Assembly (NCBI RefSeq): GCF_018139145.2
Contig: NC_059500.1
Location: 44,811,226 to 44,875,225, forward strand
DNA from: Gymnogyps californianus
Taxonomy: Eukaryota > Chordata > Aves > Accipitriformes > Cathartidae
Direction: 5' to 3'
DNA: 64,000 nt
Both the position numbers and the translations under genes were made by a program. The notes beneath the pieces are model-generated. The model was not told the DNA's origin. It did no database searches and saw only the letters and a program-made list of their open reading frames with translations. Below are positions 11,432 through 25,900 of this stretch, piece by piece; the stretch's first letter is position 1, and each line of letters starts with the position of its first letter.

Positions 11432-14332
11432 AAATACAGGTTTTTCTAGCAAGGTGTGAAGAAATCAGCACTCTCCTTTGAACTTCCTTCATATAGGGAA
11501 AATTTTCTCTCTATTTCTAGTCTGTTTCTAGTTCAGGTAGCATTTTGTTTGAAGGCCATTTCTTATTTTGTCAGGTCTAGACCGCCTACATTTCCTTTAA
11601 ATTTTTTAAGAAGAATCTATCTGAAAGCATTTAATAATTGATATGTTTAACTTTCTTTCCTTTGGAGATACACTGCCATGGCTAAAAGGCTGACTTAAGC
11701 AGTGTCACCCTTGCACCTCTTGAGTTACTCTGAAAAACAGAAGATAAGTAAAAACTCATTGCAAATATCCATAAAAAAGAACATTCAGATTTCAGGATAT
11801 AGCCAGGTATTTACTTAAGGTCCTTGAGATGTTGAGCCCTGTGAAATGTGAATTTTATTTCCCTGATTACAAAAACTGCTCATGAGTTTGATAGAATACA
11901 TGGATGATTAAAAGGATGGATAGAAGATAGTATTTTGGCACAAAATCTATTTTATAAAGGATTATTTCATTATCTTAAGAAAAAAATCCTCAAGACAAAC
12001 ACTCGCCATTGGTTAGTTCCTCAGTGAAATGGAGAAGCTGACACAAAAGCAGACTTCTGCTGGTGCCATTCAGAGCAGATGCTAATTTATGAAGCCAAAG
12101 GACTCACAGAGGATTCTGGACTGTCCCAAAGCCTGGACGGCCAGCTCCAAGGTGGGGCTGGGGGAAACGTCTCTCGGCCGTTCTGGACTGCGGTTGTACA
12201 GACTATTTATGACAAAACCCTACCTAGAGAACAAGGCTCTGTGCTCCCTTCTCCCACGGAAGCATGCCATGGTAAATTTGCCTCTGCATCTTGAAAGAGT
12301 AGGGGGTGGCTACGTAATTTACTAGTACGTAGGAGGAATGATCCCAGAGTCCCACTGTAATGACTTCTGGCATTGGCATCCACAGAAGGGTAGGACCTCA
12401 TTAGGTTTATTGTTTAAAGCAAAATCAGTGCAAGGTAGCTTACTGCTACTTTTGTCCCTGGATAACATGTGCGAAGGAATATTCCTGAAAGGAGTAAGAA
12501 CTTTTGTTAGACATGAACAGGATATATAAGAGAAATAAGGCTGAACCAGAAGTCATGATTTTTCTCTACAGCCTTTGAGAAGCTTAACTTTTCACTTTAA
12601 TTGCTGTGACATCTTACTGATACTGGCTCAAACTAGAACCCAAATACTAACTTCTGAAGTCAGGGAACATTGCACTGCCCACACATTCTGTTGCTGGAGT
12701 CTACATAAAGGATAAAGAGATCTCTTTGTGCAACAAAAGATTTACAAGTTGACACCAGTGAACAGAAGGCAGTCACTAGATGATTTTATCAGCTAGCCTG
12801 GCATGACACTTGGTGTTTCGCTGAGACTCTGTGCTTACCACTGAGAAAAGTAAAAGTCACTGTTTCAGATTTTAACGGTACAGTGGGCAGACGTTAGGGC
12901 TACCATAATTATTTAGGTGTACGTGTCACACATGAGCACAACACAAATGTAAACCCCGCTGCAGTTCCTGTACCTTGGACACTGTTTGCATGGGAGTGGT
13001 GGGATAGAAACATGGCAGGAGTCGGTTTAAAAAGAAAGGCTGTGGATGAGTGCTTTTCCTCAGGGCACGTTGCAGCATTTTGCCAACTTCCAACGCCACA
13101 GCTCTCTGGCAGCCTCAGCAAGGCAGCTCCAATGCATCTCAAGCATCACGTGCATTCCCTGGTGGTTAGGGAAGAATGCTGCAGAGTGAGTCAGAAAACC
13201 AAACTGATGTCTGGAAGACAAAGCAGCCCAGGAGAATGGTAACAGCATCCTAGAGAAATCCATGCTTCAGTTGTTAAGGCTCAGTATCTTTAGCTGTTCA
13301 TGTTTTTCCATTATGTGTTGTGAACATAACTTTTGGAATAAGCTGCTTATACTTGAACATTATACATGGATTTCCTTTTAATAACATGACAATCTTGTAA
13401 TTTCTACAATAGATGCTGTACTGATAATTAGATTTTTAAAGATATCTTCTTCTCTCTCTTGTATTGCTGTCATAAGTTGAATCTGAATTTGCAAGAGGAA
13501 AAAAGTAAAAGATGAATATTGAACCAATAGCGCAAAACAAGTTTATTTCTGCAACTGTGAAGATTTCTGTTTTATTCCAGCTAGAATTCCAGCTACTGTC
13601 TGTTCTGAAAATCTTTATATTGTGTATCTCTGTGGTTTCCAAGCTCTGCTCAGTGAAAAATTTAGGTACTACTTGTAACTATCTACAGTATGACAAAGTA
13701 GTAAGTAAAAGGCACATACAGCTCTCCGATATCCATCTCAAGAGTTCTCTGTTGTTATATTTTCTGTTCTCTCTGCACACTTATTTTGCTCTATTTTCCT
13801 TTTATGAAGGTATAGGACTTAATGCCCAAATTACAGTGGAATATCTTCCTATGTGAAGATGGCTGTAGAGAAGGCTCTACTCTCTACTTCCCTCACTAAA
13901 AACAAAACTCAAAGCCTAACGTTTCCGCACCACCCTCAGATAACAAAAAAGATTAAACAGTCTGGTAATATAAAGGTAAGAAAAAGAATAAAAGAGGAAG
14001 CGACATAAGTAGGCTCCACAGAATTATAGTTCAGTTCCAAAATGAAAAGTTGTACTGTACAACAATCCCAGGTACAGGGCTTCCTCCCAGCCAAAACCGG
14101 CCATGTTATACTGGTAGTAGGCAGTGAAGAATGCACTTGAGCAATATACTTCTTTATATGGCCATCTAATAATCTCTTTGGTCTAAATACTGATTAAACT
14201 AACCGGTATCCTACATAAGTTTCTTCAGGCATTTTTTTTTTTCTTTTGAGCTTCGTGAAAACTGTTCTTTGCATGCATTATTTCAGCTATGTGGGAATAG
14301 CTCTTTGTGTGGAGGAAAAAGATATTTGAATG

Positions 14333-14387
14333 GTTTATATTTCATTTTTGAGATTATTATTCTCAAAATGAAATTACTTGTATAAAC
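14333..14387. repeat. Hairpin-forming inverted repeat
   Basis: ATTTCATTTTTGAGA (14339-14353) pairs with TCTCAAAATGAAAT (14361-14374) with one unpaired base and a 7-base loop. Outside this, GTTTATA (14333-14339) can pair with TATAAAC (14381-14387), leaving a short one-sided bulge. The shape is a pre-miRNA-sized stem, but nothing shows that it is transcribed. Confidence 0.75.
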
Positions 14388-17300
14388 ACGTTGAAAAAAA
14401 TTACACTCATGTTGTAACAAGTGGTTTACAATTTTAATAGATTTAGATGTAAAAGGAGAACAACAAGCACTAACTCTTTTGGATGGTACATTTTGTACAG
14501 CTTTTAATAAGTCATCTCACCATTCCATTAAGAAGAAGAATTAATTTTTTCCCTCTGATCTTTGTATGAAGTCATGGGGTTACTATGGGGTACCATGTGC
14601 CACATTTGCTTGAAACACTGATGTACATACTTTATGCTGACAGCATACACTGAAGAAATTCTACTAAGAATAACATAAAAAGTCCCCCCAATGCTGTGCT
14701 GTAAATAAAATCTGATGCATTTATTTTTAAAGCATGAAGCCTAATAGTGCAGGAGTTCTTTTCTGCAGGGGAAAAAGAATAGTCTTTAAAGCTAAATAAA
14801 CATACTAGGTTAGAAAGAAAAAAAAATCATTGTAAGCAATGCAATATCAGCCTATCTCCAGTGATTTCATCTGCTGGAGCTAGAAGTAAATGCAATTCCC
14901 CATTTTTTATTTAGCGGGAGAATTATTACCATCGGTCTCAGATGGCAGTGAAATCTGTTCACAGCTGAAATTATTTAGAACATTCATCCATCCCTAATGA
15001 ATCCTTATTCATACCATCTGATTTTCTTGCCTTCTCTGAGCCTCTTTTTGGCTCCCTGTTTTGCTCAGTTCCTAACTTAACTGCCTGAGGTTGTCCTACT
15101 CTCCTTTCTGTGGTGATAGATTGGAACTAGACATCAGGAAATGTTCAATGCCATTTCCATGGTTTGCAACATGCACAATACCTTGGGGATTATGCAAGAT
15201 TTACCTAGGATAAACACAGGCTTCTGTTATTATTCCCTAATGAAGATTATCAGTGATATTTTTAAGAGCGAAAAATACATTTTGACATTGTTTGTGTTCC
15301 TGTAAGAATACCATCATCTCAGTGAAATTTTCTTAGTTTGCTTCTCCACACTGGTACTGCAGATATCTGCAAGAAACCCCTCCTGATCTGGAGGGAGCAA
15401 GCTGGAATCCCTGCAGAGGGAAACACTTCAAATTCTGAGGCAAGAGATAAGCAGCTTTGCATATTATTTTTCGGAGTATAATCCATATGCTTTCTAGCAT
15501 TCCCCAATTGTGTTAGAATTCAATATTGATTGAAATTATTGTTCTGACATCCTTTATTTATGAACAGAAGGGGATATTGGATTTTGAGATTTAAACATTA
15601 GCTTTTACCTTTATTTTGGAGATTATAGTATGCTTGTGATGCTAAATATAGTTTATCAGATGTTTTCAGTTTTAACTGCATAATTAGATATGTATCTATT
15701 ATTATCCACAGTTACTAACAGCTCTAATGTAGTGGTATTTTCTCTCTGAATGCTGAAGTTAAGGAGGATTACTGTCAATGCAACAACAGTGCTACCCACT
15801 CTCAGTGAATTCCCATGACTAATATTGTATCAGACAAGCTGACTGCCTAGCTGAGAAATGGCCACTGAGAAGTGAAAGTGAATATTCACCAGGGACGCTA
15901 TTGTTCATCAAATGACAAGCATCAAATGGATCAAATGTATCTCAAATATTAAGTCACTACCTTTTGCTTCTCGAATGTTTCTGTACAAGGAAAGGCTACA
16001 CCTATGAACCAACTGAAAATATTTCAGTACTAAACTAGGCTTGAAGTTGGGATATTCCTCAGCCATCTCCTCAGTAGCATGTTAAAATCACCCTTCAGAC
16101 AGAGACTTTTAATCAGAATGACTGTAAATCAAACAAATAAATATTTTCTGACTTTTGTTCCTGTGGCCAAACTTCTGTTCACTTGTTTGTTTAAATCAGA
16201 CTTGTATAAGTAGGTATGTTTTAACATTAATTTTTAAAGTCGACATTCAACATGAGGTATTGTTTCATTGATTGACAATCAGTTCAGATTTACAATCTGC
16301 ACCACACCCCTCCAACCTGCCCCAGAATATTGCCATTTTGTCTTTTGCTAAAAAATCAGTTGTTCATGCTTGAATGCATGAATTCTGAATGTTATCAATA
16401 ACTATCTCTAAATAAACTGGGTGTGTATTAGCTATAGATCAAAACAGAATGACAAATGAAAAGACCACAGACTAATGAAAAACTAAGAAAGGACATAGGG
16501 AAAGGTGCTATCTTTTTCACTCAAATGTACAGTGTTTCAGAAAAATTAGATGATAAGTCCTCAAACTTAGACTCCTTTCATCTCATCAGGGAGCTTTGTT
16601 CCTCCAAAGAAAATAAAATTAGTCATCTAATAAAATACATTGCTTTTTTCCTACAGAGCTTCATTTCTTAGACCATCATGACTACAGCATCTCTAGCACA
16701 CGGAATATTGAACCAAAATAATTTCCTTAGCATTTCTAATAGCAAGTAATTGCAAACACATTGTGTTTCCTTCCACATATATTTCAGCTTAAGCCATAAT
16801 GCATATAAAGTGAATGACTTAGAATCGCCTGTGTTTTTGAATTCTTTCCAGAGAACTGAACGAAGTCATGGAAAGGTATCTATTTCGATCTGTGACTACA
16901 TTAGTCTCATTATAGGTACTGTTAAATTGGATTACGCACAAAGCTGAATTTAGTGTCCTACATGACAAAACAAATACCTACAAGTACACCATCAAGAGAT
17001 TTATTTAAAGGAAGTGCTAGTAAGAATGAATGCCTTGTTGATGTTAAATGTTTCAAGAGGGTGTTACTGCGCAAGAGCACCCAACAACAAATACGTCAGG
17101 GAGTCCTATTTTGAATGATTAATATTATAGAAAGGCTCACCCAAGGTATTTAGAAAACAAATTATAAAAATAAATGTTCTATCTAGAACAGATTGAAAAG
17201 ATGAAGAAGAACACAGAAAGAGAATACAGAGACTTTTGCAAATATTAAAATATTTTCTTGATATTTTTAGAAAATCACATTGTTCTCCAAAACATTTTTC

Positions 17301-19850
17301 TCATCTCATGACTTCATTGGGCCAATTTGGCTGCTTTTCATCTTAATATAATTTGGACTACTGACACAATATAAATAAACACCAAGAAACCTCTGCAAAT
17401 GAATTTTTTTCTTCTCTCATAAAATCTCTTCAGTTTCCTCAGGGTAAATCTTCACCAAATATCCAATCATGGCACAACTTCCATAGGGGACCTTCTCTAC
17501 TATCGTCATTCTTTGCACTTGAAAGGCATTCCTTCCCTCTGGCCCTGCTTCTCAAATTTCTGGTGATGAGCATCTTATGACTAGCCACAACCAAAAGAGA
17601 TTTACCCAATTTTCCCAACATTTTTCCTCACTGCAAGCAGTTCTCTCTCTTTCATATTGCCCCACCATCAGTTCTTTCAGATATGACTGCCGAGTTGTAT
17701 GTTTATGAGAAAGACAAGAGATAGGAAGCAAAGAAAACAGACCAGGCAAATGCTTAAATTCTTTATTGCTAATTTTTTTCAAGAGTGAAGTGCATGGAGT
17801 TCAGTAGCAACTTTACAAAGTGGTAGAAGCTGAAGCAGTAGACAAGAGGCTTAAGGAGGCAGAGAAAAGCAACAAGCTGGATGGGGGTATTGAAACACAA
17901 GCAGGTTTATGGGGCAGGGGACAGACTCAGGGAGGTCACAGCTTGACATCCAGTCCTGTTGCCAATGTCTGTGGCTCTGTACTGCAAGCCTCATCACACT
18001 CATTTTCTGAAATTTCTCTGAATACAGGCATGCAACTACATCCCTGCTAGCTCCCCCCACCTCATACATTTCTTTCTCTTCTTTGAAGATAGGAAGATGA
18101 AGATAAATTAAAAGAACAGTTGTTCATTTCTGACCGTTATGCTTTAAAAGCTACTCATTTTTGCAAGGCACTTCACAGCACACTTGCAGCATTCAAAAGC
18201 AGAATATCCTGCATTTAGCAGCAGTAGTAAAGACAGCTTCTGGAATCAGCTGTGTGATACTTGAAGGGTTTATCACCTCTGTGGCTCTTCGATCCTTCCC
18301 AAGATCAAACTTCCTAGTGTGATGCCCTTCTGTACAAAAAGATTAATTAATCAATACTTATAGTATACTTTGAGAGCTCATGCTGGAAAGAGGCTGCACA
18401 AACACCAATATTATTCCGTGGTGAAGCAGACATTTTAAGAATGCACATATGAGACAGCATCAGGTAGTGGTGTTACATAGCTTAGCTTTATTAAAAAAAT
18501 CCACAAAGAAACCGCAAAATACAACTGTGCATAGCAAGAAGTATATTATTAAGCATGCTAAAGCATACGCTATATTGGCAACCTAAATTGTTTCTAAACA
18601 GTCAAAAAATGGCAGAAAGGGAACCCTACATGTCAAGTTAGTAACTACTTCTTTTGTGAACTATGAGACCCTTCGACAAACTCCAGACTCTCATTATACA
18701 GCTTAGAAAACCCTTCCTCTTTTTGTAGCATGCATTATAAACCAATCACATAATTTAAATAGAGAATCAACCTCAGAACTTTGTCTCCTATTAAGCTGTT
18801 TTTTCTGTATTGCATTATGTAATTCATGCTTTTTTTCTGCAAAAAATTTAAAAAGTGGAAACATTATTACTTAGAATTCAACATCAGCAAAATTTTAAGG
18901 TATTGTTTCACACTAAATGCTGTCATTAAATAGTTTTCATTTTTTAATATATCATGATACATGAGTAGTAAGGTCATGAATAAGACAGTATTTCTGAGTT
19001 TTAATATGCCTTATGTAAAGTCAGAATGTAATACTTGTCAAAAAATGTGCTACTTTCACTGGTGTATGGTAAAACAAAAACAAAATAACCACAAATTAGA
19101 ACAATTAAAGGAAAAATATAAAAACAATCATTAAAATGAAAAATTAAAACACATGATAAAGATTTCTAGAAGATTCAAAGTTTTACTATTTCTTTTTCAA
19201 AGAAAACTAAAGCAACCATTTCTTGTTTTAATTTTGAGCAATAAATGACTATCTCAGACTTGCCTGTGATTTAAGAATACTGAGTTTCTGCTACAATCAA
19301 ACCATCCTGTCACTCCACGCAGAATCTCACTCCATGAGAAGGATTTAGGCCTAAGTCTGTGGTTTCAACCAAGAGGACTTACTGATCTATTTAATGAACT
19401 ACTTATTTGACAATTTCTTGAATATTATAGGAGGATTACACTAGCTTAGCACGTCATATGGAAAGGATATGCAGAAATGTCCATGAATATTGAACTTTGG
19501 AGTATTGCTGAATTTTATATACTTGAAATCATTTTTTTAATCACTGGATGAACAATTGGTAAATGAACACTGAAGATGGCACGAGAGGACTGTAAAAATA
19601 AAATTATAATAATACTTAGAATAATAAAAAAATATTTTATCTTCACTTATTGTTAAAGCAAACAAAAAACCAAAAAAACCCTCAACATTTTGTCTGTGAG
19701 AAACAGTGAGTTGTCTACACTATTCATGTCTAGGCAGTAGAAATTAATTTTTGTCTGCACACATTTCTCCTCAGCATTTAAAGGGAAGTGGAATCATTCA
19801 TTAAATTGAAATCATAGAGGTCTGAATGCCTAAGTATGCCGAGGGGCAGC

Positions 19851-19945
19851 TAAAAGCCCCTGTTCTGCAAATAGTTGTGCACAAGTAGTACAAAGCATAT
19901 GAGTAGTCCCATTAGGCTAATCAGTGGGAGCATCTGCACACGTCA
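19851..19945. mobile_element. Probable ancient amniote palindromic MITE fragment
   Basis: AAAAGCCCCTGTTCTGCAAA, GTGCACAAGTAGTACAAAGC, ATGAGTAGTCCCATTAGG and CAGTGGGAGCATCTGCACA appear in the order of a palindromic dispersed repeat I remember from turtle and bird genomes. In that repeat, 'CTGCAAATACTT...CATGAGTAGTCCCATTGACTT' is usual. The central dyad is badly decayed. I cannot name the family with certainty. Confidence 0.42.
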
Positions 19946-22900
19946 AGTCACTGAAGCCTGTGTTGGTGTGGTTTGAACAGCAATGGCCCAAGTCCCTGAA
20001 CATGTTGAATTAGCTTTCCAAATAAAACGATTCAGAGAGCTATGAAAAAGATTAACAAATTACACTACATCTACACAATATCATGACATAAGCTGTTTAT
20101 GCTGATAGATTTCCACCTCCTTTTATAATAAGCGGTATTTTAGCAGGCAGTTAAAATACTCTTGCAAGAATTCTCTCAAAAAAAGTCCAGCCTGTTCTGC
20201 CGACACTGTATCTGTTACTTCAGCTGTATTCATTATTACTCTAAAAAAATACTGAGGTAGCAAAATTTAAGTCATGGCTGAAGTAGAGTATTGCCTCATC
20301 CTGTCTGTTTGTTTAGGAACAATGATAAATGATGCATCTGAAGCCCATGTTTCATGTGATGTTGCTTAAAGCAGCGGCAAATCCCCAGGAGCATTTTAAT
20401 TACAAAGCTTCTTGGTCTATATAATAAACCCACTTTTTTCCATACACGTGACTCTACAATAAACAGTGACTGTGTTTAGATTTCCTCTAACTTTCCAGGC
20501 AACAGAATTCCTACGATTTTTTGAAGATCTCCATCATCTGAGGCAAGCCTTTTAAATATAGCAAGGAGAGTGTCCAAGGCTACAGTAATAGCTTTATCTC
20601 ATGAAGTCATACTGTAACTGCCTGAGATAAAAAGCTCATTTCTCCCATTTCTTGCAAGGGCTCTTTCAAAAAGTTTTGACAGGCAACTAAAATAACAAGC
20701 AAACGTGAAAACACTGCGACCCTGTTCCTTCCAGAGCAGCTATAGAAGCATTCACCACCAGGAGCACATACCAGAGGAACTGTCAGCGGCTGGGGGTAGT
20801 GTGTAATATAATTTAATATACAATGCAAGTGTTAATATATGATATGTTACTTTAGGAACAGACAGGTCTCTACATACACCTCGTTGCAAGACACCGAAAG
20901 TGAAAAAACAAAGGAGTAACTCACCAACGATATACCCTTATTACCATCCTGCACACTGGGAGGCATTTTACCACGTCTGCCTTATGCCAAAGAGTCTTCC
21001 TCAGAACCTGCCAGTTCAAATTTTTGTCCTTTCTTCAGGCATTCCCATTCTACATACCCATTTTGGCTTAACAACTTGTGCTGTGAAAGTAAAGGTGTGC
21101 ACCTAAAAATGCAAGGTCTCAATAGCAAGCACCCTTTGAGGAAGGGAATGAAGTTAGGTTTCTGGTGCACATTCTGTGCTGCATCCCTTTAGAGAGAGGA
21201 GTAGCAAGGCTAGACTTTCATTGGCTTAGAGATTCATTTTCGTGGCTTTGCAGGTTAGATTGAAGGTTATTTGTAGCTGCCTTGACTGTTTGGCAATGAC
21301 TTTTTGTATACCACTTTGTTAGGCTCTTGAATGCTTTAACAGTAGGTGTGGAGACTTGGGGAATGTGAGGAAGGATCAGTACCAGGAAAATTGCTTTTGA
21401 TGGAGAAAAGTTTATCAGCAAGCAGCTGTGCATGAATTCTTCTCCAGGGCAGAATAAAAGTCTGGCAGAAAAGCATAGTTCCTGATGGAGGAAAATAAAT
21501 CTAGTGGAAAATCTATCACGTAGGGCTAAGCCCGCTATGAACACCATATACTGAAGCCTTAGGAAGAGTAACAGCGGAATCTGATCCTAAGTAAAAATAT
21601 TGGCACTTCTTTATGCTTTATATACTTCATGTATTTATTAGCTGCTTCTTCTGAGAGCACGAGATAGTTGCAATGAAGACTAGAATATGCAGTTTCATTA
21701 AAATAACTCCGGTCATATAATTCAGAGGGATCTAAGCTATGGCTTTTCTTATACTCCATAAAATATAATTACTTTCTACCAGAATTTAGTATTGCTGTAG
21801 TGTAACATAGTTACAGGAACAACAAAGTTACAGGGAATATTTTGAATGACGCATAAAATTTCCATCTTTCATTAGAAACAATGCAATTTTAAGCCATTCT
21901 CAGCTTTCAGCATCATTTAGGTTTTTTAATAAAAAACTAAAACTGACACCTTTTCCACTCACCTTTTACAACTGAGTCTAACTTTTCATGCAAAATGCCA
22001 GAAAACTGCAGAGTGAGAAAAATGTGAGTGACTGAGCATTGAATTTCATAAGTACACTCACTTTATATCTGCATGTAATAAGCTACAATCAACTGAGGAT
22101 ATCAGTGTTGAGATATGGAGACGGAAGAGAATATATTTTTCCTAACACATCCAATATATTCATAGGTAAATCAGAAGGTTGGCCTGCTTCTAACAGCAAC
22201 TTAAAAATCATTAACGCAACGACTGCACACTTCCTTCTGTGTAACATGAACACATCACAACCCCTGGCTCATTAGTGGGATAACTTAGGCTGCAAACTTA
22301 GGTTTACTGCAAGCTGGTATGTATCACTTAATATGTGGTTTTTTTATAAAGACTTAGCTACTTGTCACCAGCCTTCAGAACAGAGACTAGCAATATTGCA
22401 ACCCTAGCAGAACTGTTGGCGCTAAGCTCCGCTGCTGCCCTTGTCTTCAGTTTGCCAGACTCTCATGGCCCAAAACAAGATGGAGCGAAGTGACAGTATA
22501 GTAGACATAACACAGTCCGCTGAGTACAGTATATCCACCTACCCTACATGAATATTCTTTAGGAGATTTCTGAGGCCAATGGCATGTCAAAAAGAACGCA
22601 GGTGAGGTCACGGGTATAGAAAATGTGCCTAAAGGACTGACCATTTTTTCCCAACAATGTTGCTGTTCTCATAACAGGTAGTTACCTCTTGCAAGAGATT
22701 TTGCTTTGAAAACTGCAGACAGACAGACTTCTGGGGACAGGTATTTTGTCCTGAACTAGCATTTTGCCAAAGCGCGCATTTGCAGGGCTCCTTTTTAACT
22801 CTGCTGTTCAGTGTTTGGGTTGTGTTCCCTGGCGTGCTGGAGTGTTTTTCGGAAGATGAACGGTGAGAGCTAAGCTGACAAACTTTAGAGGAGATCAAAA

Positions 22901-25900
22901 GGCCAATCACATGGCCAAGACGAGGTGCAGTCATGATTCACACCAAAATGATTCAGATCATGTATGCAGGTAGCAAAGGACAAGGAAATTATTTTTAGAG
23001 GATGTCAGAGAAAGGTTATTATCAGCACCGTTTTACCAGGACTAAGCCTACTAAAGGTTGTCACAGTAAAAAACAAATACACTTATCACAAATCAAAACA
23101 CAGATTTGGGAAAGCTACCAAGTTCCCTTTTCTCATAAACAAATTACCACCAATGATGTGGCTCATTTAGGAGCAGAAAGGTTATGTCTGATTAGGAAAT
23201 TTAACTGTGATGTGGAATGAGTAGGAGGCTCAGTCTTGGATCATGAAAAGCAGTGAATCAGCCCTGACTCTCTACAACTTACATGTTTTTCTCCTCTTCT
23301 TGACTCAACCTAGTCTAGCTGGCCACTGAAAAATCTGTAAGATAAGAGTTTCAGGGAAACATTCATTTCAGCAACAAGTTGCAGGTCTGGTTAAAGCTGG
23401 TTATTCAAAATTCTCTGTTCCTCTGTGTACATATGATTTCAGATACTGCAGATGCCTGTGAGTCTCTGGTTTTTCTAGATTTAGTTATACTTCCTATAGT
23501 TTAAAAATATTTTTCTGTTAGTTTTTGCTGTAAAAAATCCAACAGTCCAATAACAAGTAGGAAATGAATAATACAGAAGATAAAGAAGTTAACAATGTCC
23601 TGCCAAGTAGAACTGTAAAAGTAAACAAGAAGCAAATGGAGTTGTATCCTTTAAAGTTCTTAACTAAGATGTAGGAGGATCCTTAATATTAGTTACATAT
23701 ACTGACAGAGAGAAATAGCATCCCAGAACATGTTAGATTACTCTCAGATGGTGAACATGGCACTAAAGGAGGGTCTAATGAGAAACTTTACCACAAACAT
23801 GACAATATTATTGTTTAACAAATACACATCTCTAACTCAGGTAGAGAATTAATCTGGAAGAGCTTGAAAATTTCACAGGTATAAGAAAATAAAGGCAGGA
23901 TGGGTTTTAAAGCTCCTTGCTACTGTTTTTCTACTAAATTTTATTAAAATGTATATGTTTTGCACACACAGGCATGGTGGCACTGGCTAAAAAAGGGATT
24001 ATAGCAAAGTGCTTACATTAAGAGCAATTTAGATTAAAACTGTAGGATGAAGGAATGACACTGATGTTGTGTCAGAAATATATCACTAAAAATGTTTCAT
24101 TTTAAGTGTTCCCATTACCAAGGTTGCACCACCTAAATAAATAATGACTGCCAAACATTTTTCACTATTTGAAAATTCACCTCTGGAAAATATTTTAAAA
24201 ATAGATGATTACAGAATGTCCAGGCTAAAAAAAAAGTTTGAGAATAGGAAAAAACAAACTCAGTAGGTGAGACCACCTATTTATGAATGGCCATAGTCGT
24301 TCATATATTGTTCCATGTAATCCAGTATCTCTGTTAGCAGCACAAGTAGCAGCAGTGGGAGTAACAACAGGGCAAAAGTATACTGTATTTCTCCCTAATG
24401 CTGTCCTAGACACTGTTTTCATTTGAGGGATAGATAACAAAGCAACAAAACAGCAGCTTACATAAAAATTAAGTTAAGAAAGGAAGTAAGAATGGGACAT
24501 TAACAATAACATCAGCTAGGCACCACGTCTCAGCTAGTCACCTTGGCTCTTTCTACAGTCAATGAGGAAAGAGAGGTGTGTTTTCTAGCACAGGAAAAAT
24601 AGTTTTTTGGAGGATTTCCCCACACATACATTAGATGCTTGCCAACTAGCTAACAGTAGGCAGGTCATGTAAACTCCTGCCCTGTATAGTATTGATAATG
24701 CCTATGTACATTTTAAAATCCACAGCTTTCTGTATCTACCTATCTTATTGTAATATAATGTTTGTGGAAGACAGTTCTTCTGGGTATAAAGATCATGAGA
24801 AACAAAAAAGACCTGAGACTGAAAGCTTTCAGAGACCATGTTAAGATATATTACATCTTCACAAGAAAATTTTAATAAATGCATTGGGGCTTTTTACCCA
24901 ACAGTATAATTCACCTGGATTATAGTTTACAGAGGAATTGCAAATTATACCTTAGAAAAAGATAGTTCATATGCTACAAAATTCTATTATTAGTAATAAC
25001 ACAGCTTTTACATGTAACAAAAATATAGTATTACTTAAGTACTGCTAGCTTTCAGCTTAGCACAAGCAGAGCAGAAAGGCTGCCAAGAGTCTATTCCGAT
25101 TGATCATAAAAGCACCATGCAAATCTGTCCTATAAATAATATACATTTCTAGTTCACATCACCTTCAGCCTGAACTTTTGAAGTGTGAAACGCTAGCAAT
25201 TTTTCAATGGCTTTCTCATCTGTTCCTGTCGCTATCCAGAGCATAGACTTGATTAGTTTCCACAGATTTGTGCTCTGTGCAGCATTCGTTGTTATTCAAA
25301 GGGTCAGAAGTCAGAGGGGAAAGAGGACCACAGGAAGTAAAGCAACTTTTATATACAATTCTTTGCCTTGTCATACTTTGCAAGGAAAGAATGTAATTTA
25401 TCGCGAAATAATGTAATTTAGCCTGTCTATGAGTACTTGCTTTATTGTCGTATGACATCTTCTGCTAACTTTTCTCTCAAAAGGCTTATAAGTAAACCCT
25501 GATTCTGCATTTCCGAAGCTGGCTGGGATAAGAACCTGTGGGAAATTTGACTATTTAAAGACAACAACAAGGGGGCACATTATGTAGGGGCAGATGGCAA
25601 ATCACAATGTTCGAGTCAAATGTACCAAGCAATTAACAAAGGGAAAATAATTTAATACAAAAGGGCTGTAAAGGGGATTTTTATATTTCCCTGTGTTCCT
25701 TCCTTCCATGAAACTAACCCCAAAATATAACAGAAGTTGCTAATACCATTCAGATTAGCACCTTGCTGTGTATACATGCTTTATGGTCACTTTCTTCTAA
25801 ACACTGGTCCACCCTTAAATAACAATAATGAAAAAAAAATCCCTAAAAACCTCATTGTCTAATTTGGTATATTAACATCTATTTCCTATTTTAATCTCTT

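Larger units (their letters stand above)
9723..19850. other. Unique AT-rich non-coding DNA with small repeats
   Basis: About 10 kb without a recognised gene or transposon. Listed separately are an (ACTAAT)-like repeat at 10612, hairpins at 11371-11431 and a hairpin at 14333-14387. A GC-richer patch at about 12090-12300 holds overlapping frames of 64-78 codons on both strands. The longest frame, 114 codons on the plus strand at 13512-13856, gives a hydrophobic translation with no recognised domain. Confidence 0.55.

Noticed and set aside
13512..13856. 114-codon plus-strand hydrophobic frame
   Set aside because: Hydrophobic translations are expected from T-rich DNA. No signal peptide or family pattern stands out.
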